From: Defluviimonas sp. SAOS-178_SWC
GTDB taxonomy: Bacteria > Pseudomonadota > Alphaproteobacteria > Rhodobacterales > Rhodobacteraceae
Assembly: GCF_039830135.1 (NCBI RefSeq)
Contig: NZ_CP156081.1
Span: 351,001 to 415,000 of the forward strand
Direction: 5' to 3'
DNA length: 64,000 bases
In this document: positions 46,206-55,495 of the stretch, in pieces
How the letters are laid out: each line of letters opens with the position of its first letter
How positions within the stretch are numbered: the first letter of the stretch is position 1
Notes under the pieces: model-generated
Told to the model about the DNA's origin: nothing
Database searches by the model: none
What the model saw: the letters and a program-made list of their open reading frames with translations, nothing else
Translations under genes and position numbers: made by a program

Positions 46206-47291
46206 TCAGGCCGCGAGAGGCGGTCGGCCGTTCCGACGGGCCAGACGAAGGGCGTGGACCTCGAATTCGAGAAGCTCACGGCGGACGGGGCCGTGATGAA
46301 GCGGCATCTGCCCGCGTTCGGCGAGGGCGCCGGGTACTGTCGAGCGCGCGAGCTCGACGTTGCGGCCAATGCGGCCGAGATAGAGGCTTTCCGTCCAGAC
46401 TCCACCTGCCCGGATCAGCGCGTGCCGGTCGAGCAGCAGGCCGTGGCTGACCACGATCCGAACGTCTTCGTCCCATAGTGCCGTGCGACCGTCGACGAGG
46501 TGCCGGGCCTCGACAAGGACCATGTCGTCGCCGAAAAGGTATTCGACATCGGCGCCCGACAGCGCGACGCGCTGACCCGATCTGAGGATCACGTCGTTTG
46601 GCAGTCCGAAACAGGGCGCGATGAGCCGCACGGTTCGCAAAGAGCCGACGGCGGGTGCGCCGACGCGCCCTTGCCAGAGGACGGGCTGGTCACCTGAATC
46701 TGCGGTCAGGACACGATCACCAGGACGCAACGCGGCGATCGGGTGGGGGCCGTTGACGGTGTCGATCAGGGTGTCCGGCGCGAAGCCGGGCATTGGTCCG
46801 ACGGTTTGCCAGTGATCGGCGAGGCTGACCCAGTCCAGGGCCGGATGGCGAATCGATTTGGCTTCTGCACCGAAGAGCGCCGAAATCTCCTCGGGAAGGA
46901 TTGGCAATGCGCTGGGCGCTTCCTGTTGGCGGATCGTGCCACGCGTCAGATTCTCGGACGTCAGCAGACTCAGGTTGCGTGGTCGGTCCCAATGATAGCT
47001 GAGCCGAAGGCGGCCGGAGGTGGGCTCGCGGCCAAGACCGACGGACAGATGATTAACCTCCGCCCCATGACGGCGGAGGAGGTGCATGCGTCCGTCGGAC
47101 ATCGCTTCGACCGCGAAGATACGCCCCGGTTCGCGATGCGGGGCAACCCGGACCACCGGCACCTTTGATTGTGGCAGCGCAGCGAGGTCTAGCTCCAGCA
47201 CAAGGGTGCCCCGATCCAGGCTTCGCCCGCTCGGCATGTCGCAAAATCGGCGGACGCCTCCCTCGCGCTGGCGAAGGATTTGCCAGCTCAT
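46206..47291 (-). CDS. Hint-domain (Hint_2) protein lacking the catalytic residues
   Basis: About 361 residues, ATG 47291 after GGAGGAGC. The central region (FAPDTLIDTVNGPHPIAALRPGDRVLTAD to the RIVVSHGLLLDRHALIRAGGVWTESLYLG part) is the Hint_2 fold of inteins and hedgehog proteins, common in Rhodobacterales. Active members start with Cys (CFxxGT); here that position is Gly (MPGFAPDT). The block-B His of the usual SPNHR motif also appears lost (RSGQRVAL). Self-cleavage is therefore unlikely. The N-terminal 170 residues are of unknown function. It is divergent from dapE. Confidence 0.75.
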   Translation of the reverse strand: MSWQILRQREGGVRRFCDMPSGRSLDRGTLVLELDLAALPQSKVPVVRVAPHREPGRIFAVEAMSDGRMHLLRRHGAEVNHLSVGLGREPTSGRLRLSYHWDRPRNLSLLTSENLTRGTIRQQEAPSALPILPEEISALFGAEAKSIRHPALDWVSLADHWQTVGPMPGFAPDTLIDTVNGPHPIAALRPGDRVLTADSGDQPVLWQGRVGAPAVGSLRTVRLIAPCFGLPNDVILRSGQRVALSGADVEYLFGDDMVLVEARHLVDGRTALWDEDVRIVVSHGLLLDRHALIRAGGVWTESLYLGRIGRNVELARSTVPGALAERGQMPLHHGPVRRELLEFEVHALRLARRNGRPPLAA

Positions 47292-47582
47292 GTCCTGGCG
47301 CTCCTCCGGACGGCCCATACGCGTCCGGCGGGGCGTGATCCCGCTTGTCCTGCCATTGCACCCACCGCTCGATCATGGCGACGTTGCGCCAAATTGAAAT
47401 CGCCCTGTCTCGGGTCTTGCTTCGTGTGGGGATTATGTCCTTTCCCTGCGGGCTTGTTAACTTTTCCGTGGATGCGGCATGTCTGGCCCGAGGGCAGGTG
47501 GCCTTCCCGCAACACCGCCTGCCTGCATTGAAGCGGCTTGGCGAAAAGGGTAGTGCTGATCCCGGTCAATAAGGAGCGTACC

Positions 47583-48731
47583 TTGCCCGAACCCGTCGAT
47601 CCCGTCCGCCTGACCACCGATCTGATCCGCTGCCCGTCGGTCACGCCGGAAGAGGGCGGGGCGCTCGTCCTCCTGCAATCCGTCCTCGCGGAGGCCGGGT
47701 TCGATTGCCACCGGGTGGACCGGAACGGCACGCCGAACCTCTTCGCACGCTGGGGGCGCGCCGGCGCGAACCGCAGCTTCGGGTTCAACGGGCATACCGA
47801 CGTGGTTCCGGTCGGCGACGCGGCGGCCTGGACGCACGATCCCTTCGGCGGAGAGATTCTGGATGGCTGGCTCTGGGGGCGCGGGGCCACCGACATGAAG
47901 TCGGGTGTCGCGGCCTTCGTCGCCGCCGCCGTGGATTTCGTCCGGACGACTCCGCCCGACGGGGCGATCATTCTCACCATCACGGGCGACGAGGAAGGGC
48001 CGGGCAAGGATGGCACCGTCGCACTTCTCGACTGGATGGCGGCACGGGGCGAGGCAATGTCCGTCTGCCTTGTGGGCGAGCCGACCTGCCCTGACCGGAT
48101 GGGCGACATGATGAAGATCGGCCGGCGGGGGTCGCTGACCGCGCATGTCGAGGCGAAGGGCGTGCAAGGCCATTCGGCCTATCCGCACCGGGCGAAGAAC
48201 CCGCTTCACGCGATTGTCCGGCTTCTCGACAGGCTTGCCTCCCATGACCTCGACGCCGGGACGGAGCATTTCGACGCCTCCACGCTGGCGATCACCACGA
48301 TCGACACCGGCAACCCTGCCGGCAACGTGATCCCGGCGCGGGCCCGGGCGACGGTCAACATCCGTTTCAACGATGCCCATTCCTCCGCCAGCCTGTCTGA
48401 CTGGCTTCGCGCCGAAGCGGCGAAGGTGGAGGCCGAGACGGGCGTGACCTTCGCGCTCGATATCCAGGTTTCCGGCGAAAGTTTCCTGACGCCGCCCGGC
48501 GAGTTCGTCCGGCTGGTGGCAGGTTCGGTCAAAGCGGAAACCGGCCTCGATCCGGCGCTCTCCACCTCGGGCGGCACATCGGACGCGCGCTTTGTCAAGG
48601 ATCATTGCCCGGTGGTTGAATTCGGCCTCGTTGGCAAGACAATGCATCAGGTCGACGAGAGGGTGGAGGTCGCGCAGATCGCCCAGCTGAAGGCGATCTA
48701 CGGCCGGATCCTGCGCGACTATTTTGCCTGA
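47583..48731 (+). CDS. dapE: succinyl-diaminopimelate desuccinylase
   Basis: About 382 residues. The start is taken as TTG 47583, which has GGAG at about -10 and gives [26 protein letters not shown]; another TTG at 47538 is less likely. Metal ligands are in [36 protein letters not shown] and GKTMHQVDE. It removes succinate from N-succinyl-LL-diaminopimelate in the lysine and peptidoglycan precursor pathway. Confidence 0.92.
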   Translation: MPEPVDPVRLTTDLIRCPSVTPEEGGALVLLQSVLAEAGFDCHRVDRNGTPNLFARWGRAGANRSFGFNGHTDVVPVGDAAAWTHDPFGGEILDGWLWGRGATDMKSGVAAFVAAAVDFVRTTPPDGAIILTITGDEEGPGKDGTVALLDWMAARGEAMSVCLVGEPTCPDRMGDMMKIGRRGSLTAHVEAKGVQGHSAYPHRAKNPLHAIVRLLDRLASHDLDAGTEHFDASTLAITTIDTGNPAGNVIPARARATVNIRFNDAHSSASLSDWLRAEAAKVEAETGVTFALDIQVSGESFLTPPGEFVRLVAGSVKAETGLDPALSTSGGTSDARFVKDHCPVVEFGLVGKTMHQVDERVEVAQIAQLKAIYGRILRDYFA

Positions 48732-48819
48732 CGCTGGTCCGGCGCCGACGGTCCGGTTCGCAAGTGCCTCGCCCGCCATTTCCACATGACGCCGCCGCGC
48801 GGGCGTGGTAGCCAGCGGC

Positions 48820-51075
48820 ATGGCCCGCATCCCCTCCAAATCCGAGATCCTCGACTGGATTGCCGACAATCCCGGCCTTTCGGCCAAGCGCGACATCGCG
48901 AAGGCCTTCGGCATCAAGGGCGCCGACCGGATCGAGCTGAAGCGGCTTTTGAAGGAGCTTGAAGGCGAGGGCACGCTGGAGCGCCGCCGCAAGACCTATC
49001 GTGATCCCGAGAAACTGCCCCCGGTCACGATCCTCACGATCCTGCCGCCCGACCGCAACGGCGACCAGTTCGCGCGGCCGATGGAATGGCAGGGCGAGGC
49101 GCCGGAACCGCGCGTCCTTTTCCAGCCGCGCAAGGCTGATGCGCCGGTCGCGGAAGGCGACCGCATCCTCGCCCGCGTCAACGAGGTGAAGGGCGAGGAT
49201 TACCAGTACGAGGCGCGGCTGATCCGCAAGATCGGCACCAATCCGCACAAGATCCTCGGGATCTTCCGCAAGCAGACCGAGGGCGGTCGGATCATTCCGA
49301 TCGACAAGGGCTCGGACAAGGAATGGACGGTCGGCGCCGATGCCACGCAGGGCGCGAAGGACGGCGAGTTGGTCGAGGCCGAACTCGCCGGGCCGAAGGG
49401 CCGGATGGGCTTGCCGAAGGCGCGCATCATCGAGCGGCTCGGCGATCCTTCGGCGCCGAAGGCGGTGTCGCTGATCGCGATCCACCAGCATGGGGTTCCC
49501 GACGACTTCCCCGACGCGGTGATCGAGGAAGCAGACCGCATGAAGCCCGCCCCGCTAGGCCAGCGCGAGGACTTGCGGCACCTGCCCTTCATCACCATCG
49601 ACCCGGCCGACGCCCGCGACCACGACGATGCCTGCTACGCCCATCCCGACGAGGATCCGAAGAACGACGGCGGCCATATCGTCTGGGTCGCCATCGCCGA
49701 TGTCGCGCATTACGTCACGCCGGGATCCGCCCTTGACCGCGAGGCGCGGCACCGGGGCAACTCGACCTATTTCCCCGACCGGGTCGTGCCAATGTTGCCC
49801 GACAGGCTTTCGGGCGATCTCTGCTCGCTTCACGAAGGGGTGGCGCGGGCGGTTCTCGCGGTCTGGATGAAGCTCGATGCGAAGGGCCGCAAGGTTTCGC
49901 ATCGCTTTACCCGGGCGATGATCAAGTCCGTCGCCAGCCTCAACTACGCCGAGGTTCAGGAAGCGCAGGATGGCCGCCCGAACGAACGCTGCGCCGAGCT
50001 TCTGGAGGAGGTCATTGCGCCGCTTTACGCCGCCTACGAGGCGACGAAGACCGAACGCGCGATGCGCCAGCCGCTCGACCTCGATCTGCCGGAACGCAAG
50101 ATCGAGCTGACCGAGGACGGGCGGGTGAGATCGGTCGCGTTCCGTGAACGGCTGGACGCGCACCGGCTGATCGAGGAGTTCATGATCCTCGCCAATGTCG
50201 CGGCCGCCGAGGAGTTGATCCGGCTCCGCCGCCCGCTTCTCTTCCGGGTGCACGAGGAACCGTCCCCGGAAAAGCTCGACGCGTTGCGCGAAGTTGCGGT
50301 GGCGTCCGGCTTCACCCTGGCCAAGGGTCAGGTGCTGAAGACCGAGCATCTGAACCGGCTCCTGGCGCAGGCCGAGGGCACGGATTTCGACGAGCTTCTC
50401 AATATCACCACGCTCCGCTCGATGACCCAGGCCTATTACACGCCGGAGAATTTCGGCCATTTCGGCCTCGCCCTGAAAAGCTATGCGCATTTCACCTCGC
50501 CGATCCGGCGGTATTCGGACCTTGTCGTGCACCGGGCGCTGATCCTTGGGCACGGCTGGGGGCAGGATGGCCTGTCCCCGCAGGATATCGAGATGCTGGA
50601 AGAGACGGCGCAGCACATCTCCGATACCGAACGCCGGTCGATGGCGGCCGAGCGGGACACGACCGACCGTTACCTCGCCGCCTACCTCGCCGACCGGGTG
50701 GGGAGCGAGTTTACCGGCCGCATCAGCGGCGTGACCCGGTTCGGCCTTTTCGTGAAGCTCGACGAGACCGGCGCCGACGGTCTGATCCCGATCCGCTCGG
50801 TCGGGCGGGAGTTCTTCCACTACGATCCGAATGCCCAGACGCTGATGGGGGCGGATACCGGCCTCACCATCGGCATCGGCCAAAGGGTGACGGTGCGGTT
50901 GGCCGAGGCCGTGCCAGTCACCGGCGGGCTGATGCTGGAGCTTCTGGACATCGAGGGCCGCGATGTTCCGGCCGGTGCCTCGGCGCGGCGGGGCAAACCC
51001 TTCGCGCGGCGTCCCGGTGCGGCGAAGGCAAAGGCCGCGAAGGCACGCCGCAAGGTCGAACGCCGCCGGCGCTGA
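48820..51075 (+). CDS. rnr: ribonuclease R
   Basis: About 751 residues, ATG 48820. The N-terminal winged helix (SKSEILDWIADNPGLSAKRDIAKAFGIKG) is followed by cold-shock domains, the RNB catalytic domain with DPADARDHDDACYA (metal Asp residues) and SPIRRYSDLVVHR, then an S1 domain (GSEFTGRISGVTRFGLFVKLDETGADGLIPI) and a Lys/Arg-rich tail. It degrades structured RNA 3' to 5'. Confidence 0.96.
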   Translation: MARIPSKSEILDWIADNPGLSAKRDIAKAFGIKGADRIELKRLLKELEGEGTLERRRKTYRDPEKLPPVTILTILPPDRNGDQFARPMEWQGEAPEPRVLFQPRKADAPVAEGDRILARVNEVKGEDYQYEARLIRKIGTNPHKILGIFRKQTEGGRIIPIDKGSDKEWTVGADATQGAKDGELVEAELAGPKGRMGLPKARIIERLGDPSAPKAVSLIAIHQHGVPDDFPDAVIEEADRMKPAPLGQREDLRHLPFITIDPADARDHDDACYAHPDEDPKNDGGHIVWVAIADVAHYVTPGSALDREARHRGNSTYFPDRVVPMLPDRLSGDLCSLHEGVARAVLAVWMKLDAKGRKVSHRFTRAMIKSVASLNYAEVQEAQDGRPNERCAELLEEVIAPLYAAYEATKTERAMRQPLDLDLPERKIELTEDGRVRSVAFRERLDAHRLIEEFMILANVAAAEELIRLRRPLLFRVHEEPSPEKLDALREVAVASGFTLAKGQVLKTEHLNRLLAQAEGTDFDELLNITTLRSMTQAYYTPENFGHFGLALKSYAHFTSPIRRYSDLVVHRALILGHGWGQDGLSPQDIEMLEETAQHISDTERRSMAAERDTTDRYLAAYLADRVGSEFTGRISGVTRFGLFVKLDETGADGLIPIRSVGREFFHYDPNAQTLMGADTGLTIGIGQRVTVRLAEAVPVTGGLMLELLDIEGRDVPAGASARRGKPFARRPGAAKAKAAKARRKVERRRR

Positions 51076-51168
51076 CGCGGAACCGCGCCCACGCGGGGAG
51101 AGGACGCTTTTCGACCTCGTCCCGCCGCGCTACACTTTGCGCAAAGAAGAATGACAGGCAGGCAGGAC

Positions 51169-52425
51169 ATGCGCGTTTCAGCACTCATCGCCGTGGTTTC
51201 GACGCTCCTTCCCGCGATGGCGGCCGGGGCGGGGATCGCGCCGTCACCCCCGGACAATCAGGGCAGGATCATGAGCGGACCCGCAGAACTTATCCCGACT
51301 TCGGCCAATCTTGGCTTCAACCGCTGGATCGACGGCTTTCGCGGTCGCGCGCTGGCGCAGGGAATCAGCGCGGTTACGTTCGAGCGTGCCTTTCGGGGCG
51401 TCGACTACAACACTTCGGTGATCGAGAAGGACCGCAACCAGAGCGAATTCACCAAGGCGATCTGGGACTATCTCGACAGCGCTGTTTCGGACAGCCGCGT
51501 GTCGAATGGCAAGGCGGCTCTGCGTCAGCACCGGCGGCTTCTGGATCAGATCGAGGCGCGATACGGTGTCGACAAGGAGATCGTCGTGGCAGTCTGGGGG
51601 CTCGAAAGCTCCTACGGCACCTATCGCGGCACCACGCCTCTGATCGAGGCGCTGGCGACGCTTGCCTATGACGGGCGGCGCGGCAGCTTCTTTGAAAGCC
51701 AGTTGATCGCCGCCCTGAAGATCGTGCAGTCGGGCGACGTCGATCCGCGGCAGATGACCGGAAGCTGGGCAGGAGCGATGGGGCATACGCAGTTCATCCC
51801 GACCTCCTACCTCGCCTATGCGGTGGATTTCACCGGCGACGGCAAGCGCGACATCTGGTCGGACAATCCGGCCGATGCCCTTGCCTCGACCGCCGCCTAC
51901 CTCTCCCGGTTCGGATGGAACAAGGGCCAGCCCTGGGGTGTCGAGGTGCAGTTGCCGCGCGGCTTCGATTTCGGTCTGACCGGCGAGAGAGTAAAGAAAT
52001 CTCCCGCCGAATGGGCCGCACTCGGGGTGCGCGGCGTGGAGGGCGGCAAGGTTCCCAACTACGGCGCGGCGTCGATCCTGATGCCCGCCGGTGCCCGTGG
52101 CGCGGCCTTCATGATCTTCCAGAACTTCCACGTGATCGAACGCTACAACACCGCCGACGCCTATGTGATCGGGGTCGGGCACCTTGCGGACCGGTTGAAG
52201 GGTGGCCGGGCGATCCAGGCCAATTGGCCGCGCGAGGACCGTGCGCTCGTCTTCGCCGAACGCAAGGAATTGCAGGAACGGCTGACGAAGGCAGGCTTCA
52301 GCACCGGCGGCGTGGACGGCAAGATCGGCCCCAACACGATCGGCGCGATCCGCGCCTACCAACGCTCGATCGGGATGATTCCCGATGGCTATGCGAGCCT
52401 CGATATCCTCAGGCGGCTGAGATGA
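51169..52425 (+). CDS. lytic murein transglycosylase, MltB-like with peptidoglycan-binding domain
   Basis: About 418 residues, ATG 51169 with signal peptide MRVSALIAVVSTLLPAMAAGAG and AGGCAGGAC upstream; ATG 51151 is possible. The catalytic Glu (about 146) is in VWGLESSYGTYRG, the MltB pattern, with GHTQFIPTSYLAYAVDFTGDGKRDIW later. The C-terminal 60 residues (RLTKAGFSTGGVDGKIGPNTIGAIRAYQRSIGM) are a peptidoglycan-binding domain. It cleaves glycan strands in the periplasm. Confidence 0.9.
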   Translation: MRVSALIAVVSTLLPAMAAGAGIAPSPPDNQGRIMSGPAELIPTSANLGFNRWIDGFRGRALAQGISAVTFERAFRGVDYNTSVIEKDRNQSEFTKAIWDYLDSAVSDSRVSNGKAALRQHRRLLDQIEARYGVDKEIVVAVWGLESSYGTYRGTTPLIEALATLAYDGRRGSFFESQLIAALKIVQSGDVDPRQMTGSWAGAMGHTQFIPTSYLAYAVDFTGDGKRDIWSDNPADALASTAAYLSRFGWNKGQPWGVEVQLPRGFDFGLTGERVKKSPAEWAALGVRGVEGGKVPNYGAASILMPAGARGAAFMIFQNFHVIERYNTADAYVIGVGHLADRLKGGRAIQANWPREDRALVFAERKELQERLTKAGFSTGGVDGKIGPNTIGAIRAYQRSIGMIPDGYASLDILRRLR

Positions 52426-52478
52426 GCGAACCCTGCCTTGCGTGAGCGAGGCGGGGTGCCCCAAACCCCGGACGGGGT

Positions 52479-55325
52479 TCAGCCAGGTGGTGGCGCAGGC
52501 AGGCCCCCCGGCGTCAGCCGGGGCCGGAGCAGTGCGACAGGATGGGTCCGGAGCGTCAGCCGCATCGCGGCGTAATCCTCCACCACGTGCTCGCCCTCGC
52601 TCATCTCGGCGAAGATAACGGCAGGTTCGACGATCCCCTCGCCGTCGAGATCGCCCGCGAAAAGGGGCAGGGGGGTCGCGGTCGTATAGGCGCGGGCGGC
52701 CCAGAGCGCGTCGCGGCGCGACAGGCCGAGCGAGGCGAAGGCGTCGGCTTCGGCGAGAAGCGTCAGCGTCCGGTGCGAAACCCCGGCGCGGCGCCAGACA
52801 TCCTCCATCGCGAGGTAACCGTTGCGGCGGGCGGCGGTGATCCAGTCCGCCTCCTCCTCTGCCAGTCCCCTGATCTGCCGGAAGCCGAGGCGGAGGGCGA
52901 GCGTGCCGTCGGGACAGTCCTCCATCCGGTTGTCCCAGGTGCTGGCATTGATGCAGACGGGCAGGACCGTCACGCCGTGTTCGCGGGCGTCGCGCACGAT
53001 CTGGGCGGGGGCGTAGAAGCCCATTGGTTGGGAATTGAGAAGCGCGCAGGCGAAGATGCCGGGATGGCGGTATTTGAGCCAGGCCGAGGCATAGACCAGA
53101 AGCGCGAAACTCGCCGCGTGGCTTTCGGGAAAGCCGTAGCTGCCGAAGCCCTCGATCTGGGAGAAGCAGCGGGCCGAGAAGTCGTCCCCGTAGCCGTTCC
53201 GGCGCATGCCTTCCATGAACCGGTCGCGGAATTCCGAGACGTTTCCATGTTTCTTGAAGGTCGCGAGCGAGCGTCGGAGACGGTCGGCCTCTTCCGGGGT
53301 GAAACCCGCGCCGATGATGGCGATCTGCATCGCCTGTTCCTGGAACAAGGGCACGCCAAGCGTCTTGCCGAGAACCTCGCCCAATGCATCCGACGGGAAG
53401 GTCACGCTTTCAAGGCCGTTCCGCCGGCGGATGAAGGGATGCACCATGTCGCCTTGGATCGGCCCCGGCCGGATGATCGCGACCTGGATCACGAGGTCGT
53501 AGAACTTGCGCGGCTTCATCCGCGGCAGGAAGCTCATCTGCGCCCGGCTTTCGACCTGGAAGATACCGATGGAATCGGCCGCGCAGAGCATGCCGTAAAC
53601 CTCGGGATCCTCGGGCGGCAGGGTGGCGAGCGTGCAGTCGAGATTGTGATGCTTGCCGAGGAGATCGAAGGCCTTGCGGATGCAGGACAGCATGCCGAGC
53701 GCCAGGACATCGACCTTGAGGATGCCGAGCGCGTCGATATCGTCCTTGTCCCAGGGGATGACGGTGCGGTTCTCCATCGTCGCGTTCTCGACCGGCACCA
53801 GTTCATCGAGCCGCCCCTCGGTGATGATGAAGCCGCCGACATGCTGCGAGAGATGCCGGGGAAAGCCCTGGATTTCGGAAATGAGGTCGAGCGTCTGCAA
53901 GAGCCGCGTATCGGCGGGATCGAGCCCGATCTCGCGCAGCCGCTCGGGCGACACCGCGCCGCCGCCCCAGCCCCAGATCTGGCTCGACATGGCGGAAAGC
54001 GAATCCTCGGACAGGCCCATCGCCTTGCCCACCTCGCGGGCGGCGCGCTTGCCACGGTAATGGATCACGGTCGCGCAAAGCCCGGCGCGGTGGCGGCCGT
54101 ATTTCTCGTAGATGTGCTGGATCACCTCCTCGCGCCGTTCATGCTCGAAATCGACGTCGATATCGGGCGGCTCGTCGCGCGCCTCGGAGACGAAGCGTTC
54201 GAAGACCATCGTGCCGATCTCGGGGCTGACCGAGGTCACGCCGAGCGCGTAGCAGACGACCGAATTCGCCGCCGACCCGCGCCCCTGACAGAGGATGCCC
54301 TCCTCGCGGGCAAAGGCCACCACATCGCGGACGGTGAGGAAATAGGGCTCGTATTTCAGCCGCGCGATCAGGTCGAGCTCGTGCTCGGCCATCGACTGGA
54401 CTTTCGGCGGCACGCCGTGCGGATAGCGCCAGCGCAGCCCTTCCCGGGTCAGGCGGGCGAGGCGGGCCGAAGGCTCCTCCCCGTCGAGAACTTCGGAAGG
54501 GTATTCGTAGCGCAGTTCGTCGAGCGAGAAGGAAAGGCGCCCGGCGATCTCTCCACTCCGCTGAACGGCCGCCTTGTGTCCCGCGAAAAGGGAAAGCATC
54601 TCCGCCTCGGATCGCAGGCGCTGTTCGCCGTTGGCTAGGGCGCCGCGGCCGAGGTCGTCGACGCGGGTGCCGGTGCGGATTGCGGTCAGCACGTCGGCGA
54701 GGCGCCGGCGGGCCGGGGCATGCATGAGCGGACGTGCGGAGGCGACGGTCGGCAGGCCGAGATCGCGGGCGAGTGCCGCGAGCCGATTGAAGCGATGCCG
54801 GTCATGGCCGTCGTAACGTGGCGCCATGAGGAGCGTGAGGCTCTCCCGGCCAAGGCGGCGCGCCAGCCGGTCCGCCTGTGACGCCCATCCGCCCGCGCCG
54901 CCCCCCGGCGTTGCGCCGCGTGAAGGCGCTTCTTCGGGCGGATGGAGAAGGAGCTCCAGTCCTGCCCCCCAGGCGAGGAGATCGTCGACGTCGAGATGGC
55001 ATTCTCCCTTCGGCGCCCGAAGCCGCCCCGCCGAGATCAGCCGGCAAAGCCGTCCCCATGCGGCGCGGTCGCGCGGCAGCGCGGTGACGGTGAAGCCATC
55101 CGTCAGGCGGATCAGCGCGGCCGGCACGAGCCGGGGCGCCGTACCGGTCTTGCGGCGGATTTCCCGCGCCGCGACATGGGCGCGGACGATCCCGGCGACG
55201 GAATTCAGATCAGCGATGGCGAGCGCCGGCTGGCCGTGCTCCGCGACCGTGGCCATCAACTCATCAGGGTGGGAGGCGCCGGTGAGAAAGGTGAAATTCG
55301 ATGTGGCTGAGAGCTCGACGAACAT
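52479..55325 (-). CDS. dnaE2: error-prone DNA polymerase DnaE2, C-terminally truncated
   Basis: About 948 residues from ATG 55325 (GGGGA upstream; MFVELSATSNFTFLTGASHPDEL). PHP domain, then the polymerase core with catalytic PDIDVDFEHERREEVI, GFPRHLSQHVGGFI, and IRPGPIQGDMVHPF. DnaE2 normally reaches about 1080 residues; here it ends ALLRPRLTPGGLPAPPPG, without the final OB-fold region. Only 53 bases separate its stop from the neighbouring gene, so the domain is absent, not shifted in frame. DnaE2 performs SOS mutagenic translesion synthesis with ImuA and ImuB, neither of which is adjacent. A LexA-like box lies 27 bases upstream. Confidence 0.9.
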   Translation of the reverse strand: MFVELSATSNFTFLTGASHPDELMATVAEHGQPALAIADLNSVAGIVRAHVAAREIRRKTGTAPRLVPAALIRLTDGFTVTALPRDRAAWGRLCRLISAGRLRAPKGECHLDVDDLLAWGAGLELLLHPPEEAPSRGATPGGGAGGWASQADRLARRLGRESLTLLMAPRYDGHDRHRFNRLAALARDLGLPTVASARPLMHAPARRRLADVLTAIRTGTRVDDLGRGALANGEQRLRSEAEMLSLFAGHKAAVQRSGEIAGRLSFSLDELRYEYPSEVLDGEEPSARLARLTREGLRWRYPHGVPPKVQSMAEHELDLIARLKYEPYFLTVRDVVAFAREEGILCQGRGSAANSVVCYALGVTSVSPEIGTMVFERFVSEARDEPPDIDVDFEHERREEVIQHIYEKYGRHRAGLCATVIHYRGKRAAREVGKAMGLSEDSLSAMSSQIWGWGGGAVSPERLREIGLDPADTRLLQTLDLISEIQGFPRHLSQHVGGFIITEGRLDELVPVENATMENRTVIPWDKDDIDALGILKVDVLALGMLSCIRKAFDLLGKHHNLDCTLATLPPEDPEVYGMLCAADSIGIFQVESRAQMSFLPRMKPRKFYDLVIQVAIIRPGPIQGDMVHPFIRRRNGLESVTFPSDALGEVLGKTLGVPLFQEQAMQIAIIGAGFTPEEADRLRRSLATFKKHGNVSEFRDRFMEGMRRNGYGDDFSARCFSQIEGFGSYGFPESHAASFALLVYASAWLKYRHPGIFACALLNSQPMGFYAPAQIVRDAREHGVTVLPVCINASTWDNRMEDCPDGTLALRLGFRQIRGLAEEEADWITAARRNGYLAMEDVWRRAGVSHRTLTLLAEADAFASLGLSRRDALWAARAYTTATPLPLFAGDLDGEGIVEPAVIFAEMSEGEHVVEDYAAMRLTLRTHPVALLRPRLTPGGLPAPPPG

Positions 55326-55351
55326 GGAATCCCCGCTGACCCATACATTAT

Positions 55352-55366
55352 ATTCATGCTTTGTTC
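55352..55366. promoter_or_regulatory. LexA-like (SOS) box upstream of dnaE2
   Basis: ATTC-N7-GTTC (GAAC-N7-GAAT on the coding strand) differs by one base from the alphaproteobacterial SOS consensus GTTC-N7-GTTC. It sits 27 bases before the dnaE2 start codon. dnaE2 is a known LexA target in related bacteria. Confidence 0.6.
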
Positions 55367-55439
55367 TTTTGCGAGTCTCCCTCTTTTCATTGTGGTGCAA
55401 GTACCTCTGCCAAACGCGTCTCGATCGGATTACGCCCCG

Positions 55440-55475
55440 AAAAAGAAAAACGGACGCCCCGAAGGACGGCCGTTT
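55440..55475 (-). terminator. rho-independent terminator after gabT
   Basis: On the minus strand AAACGG and CGTCC pair with GGGCG and CCGTTT around a TTCG tetraloop, followed by TTTTCTTTTT. It separates gabT from dnaE2. Confidence 0.88.
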
Positions 55476-55495
55476 CTTGCATTGCATCTGGCGGG

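Noticed and set aside
52542..54638. A 698-codon open frame on the plus strand opposite dnaE2
   Set aside because: Fully antisense to the DnaE2 core, and the translation shows no domain.
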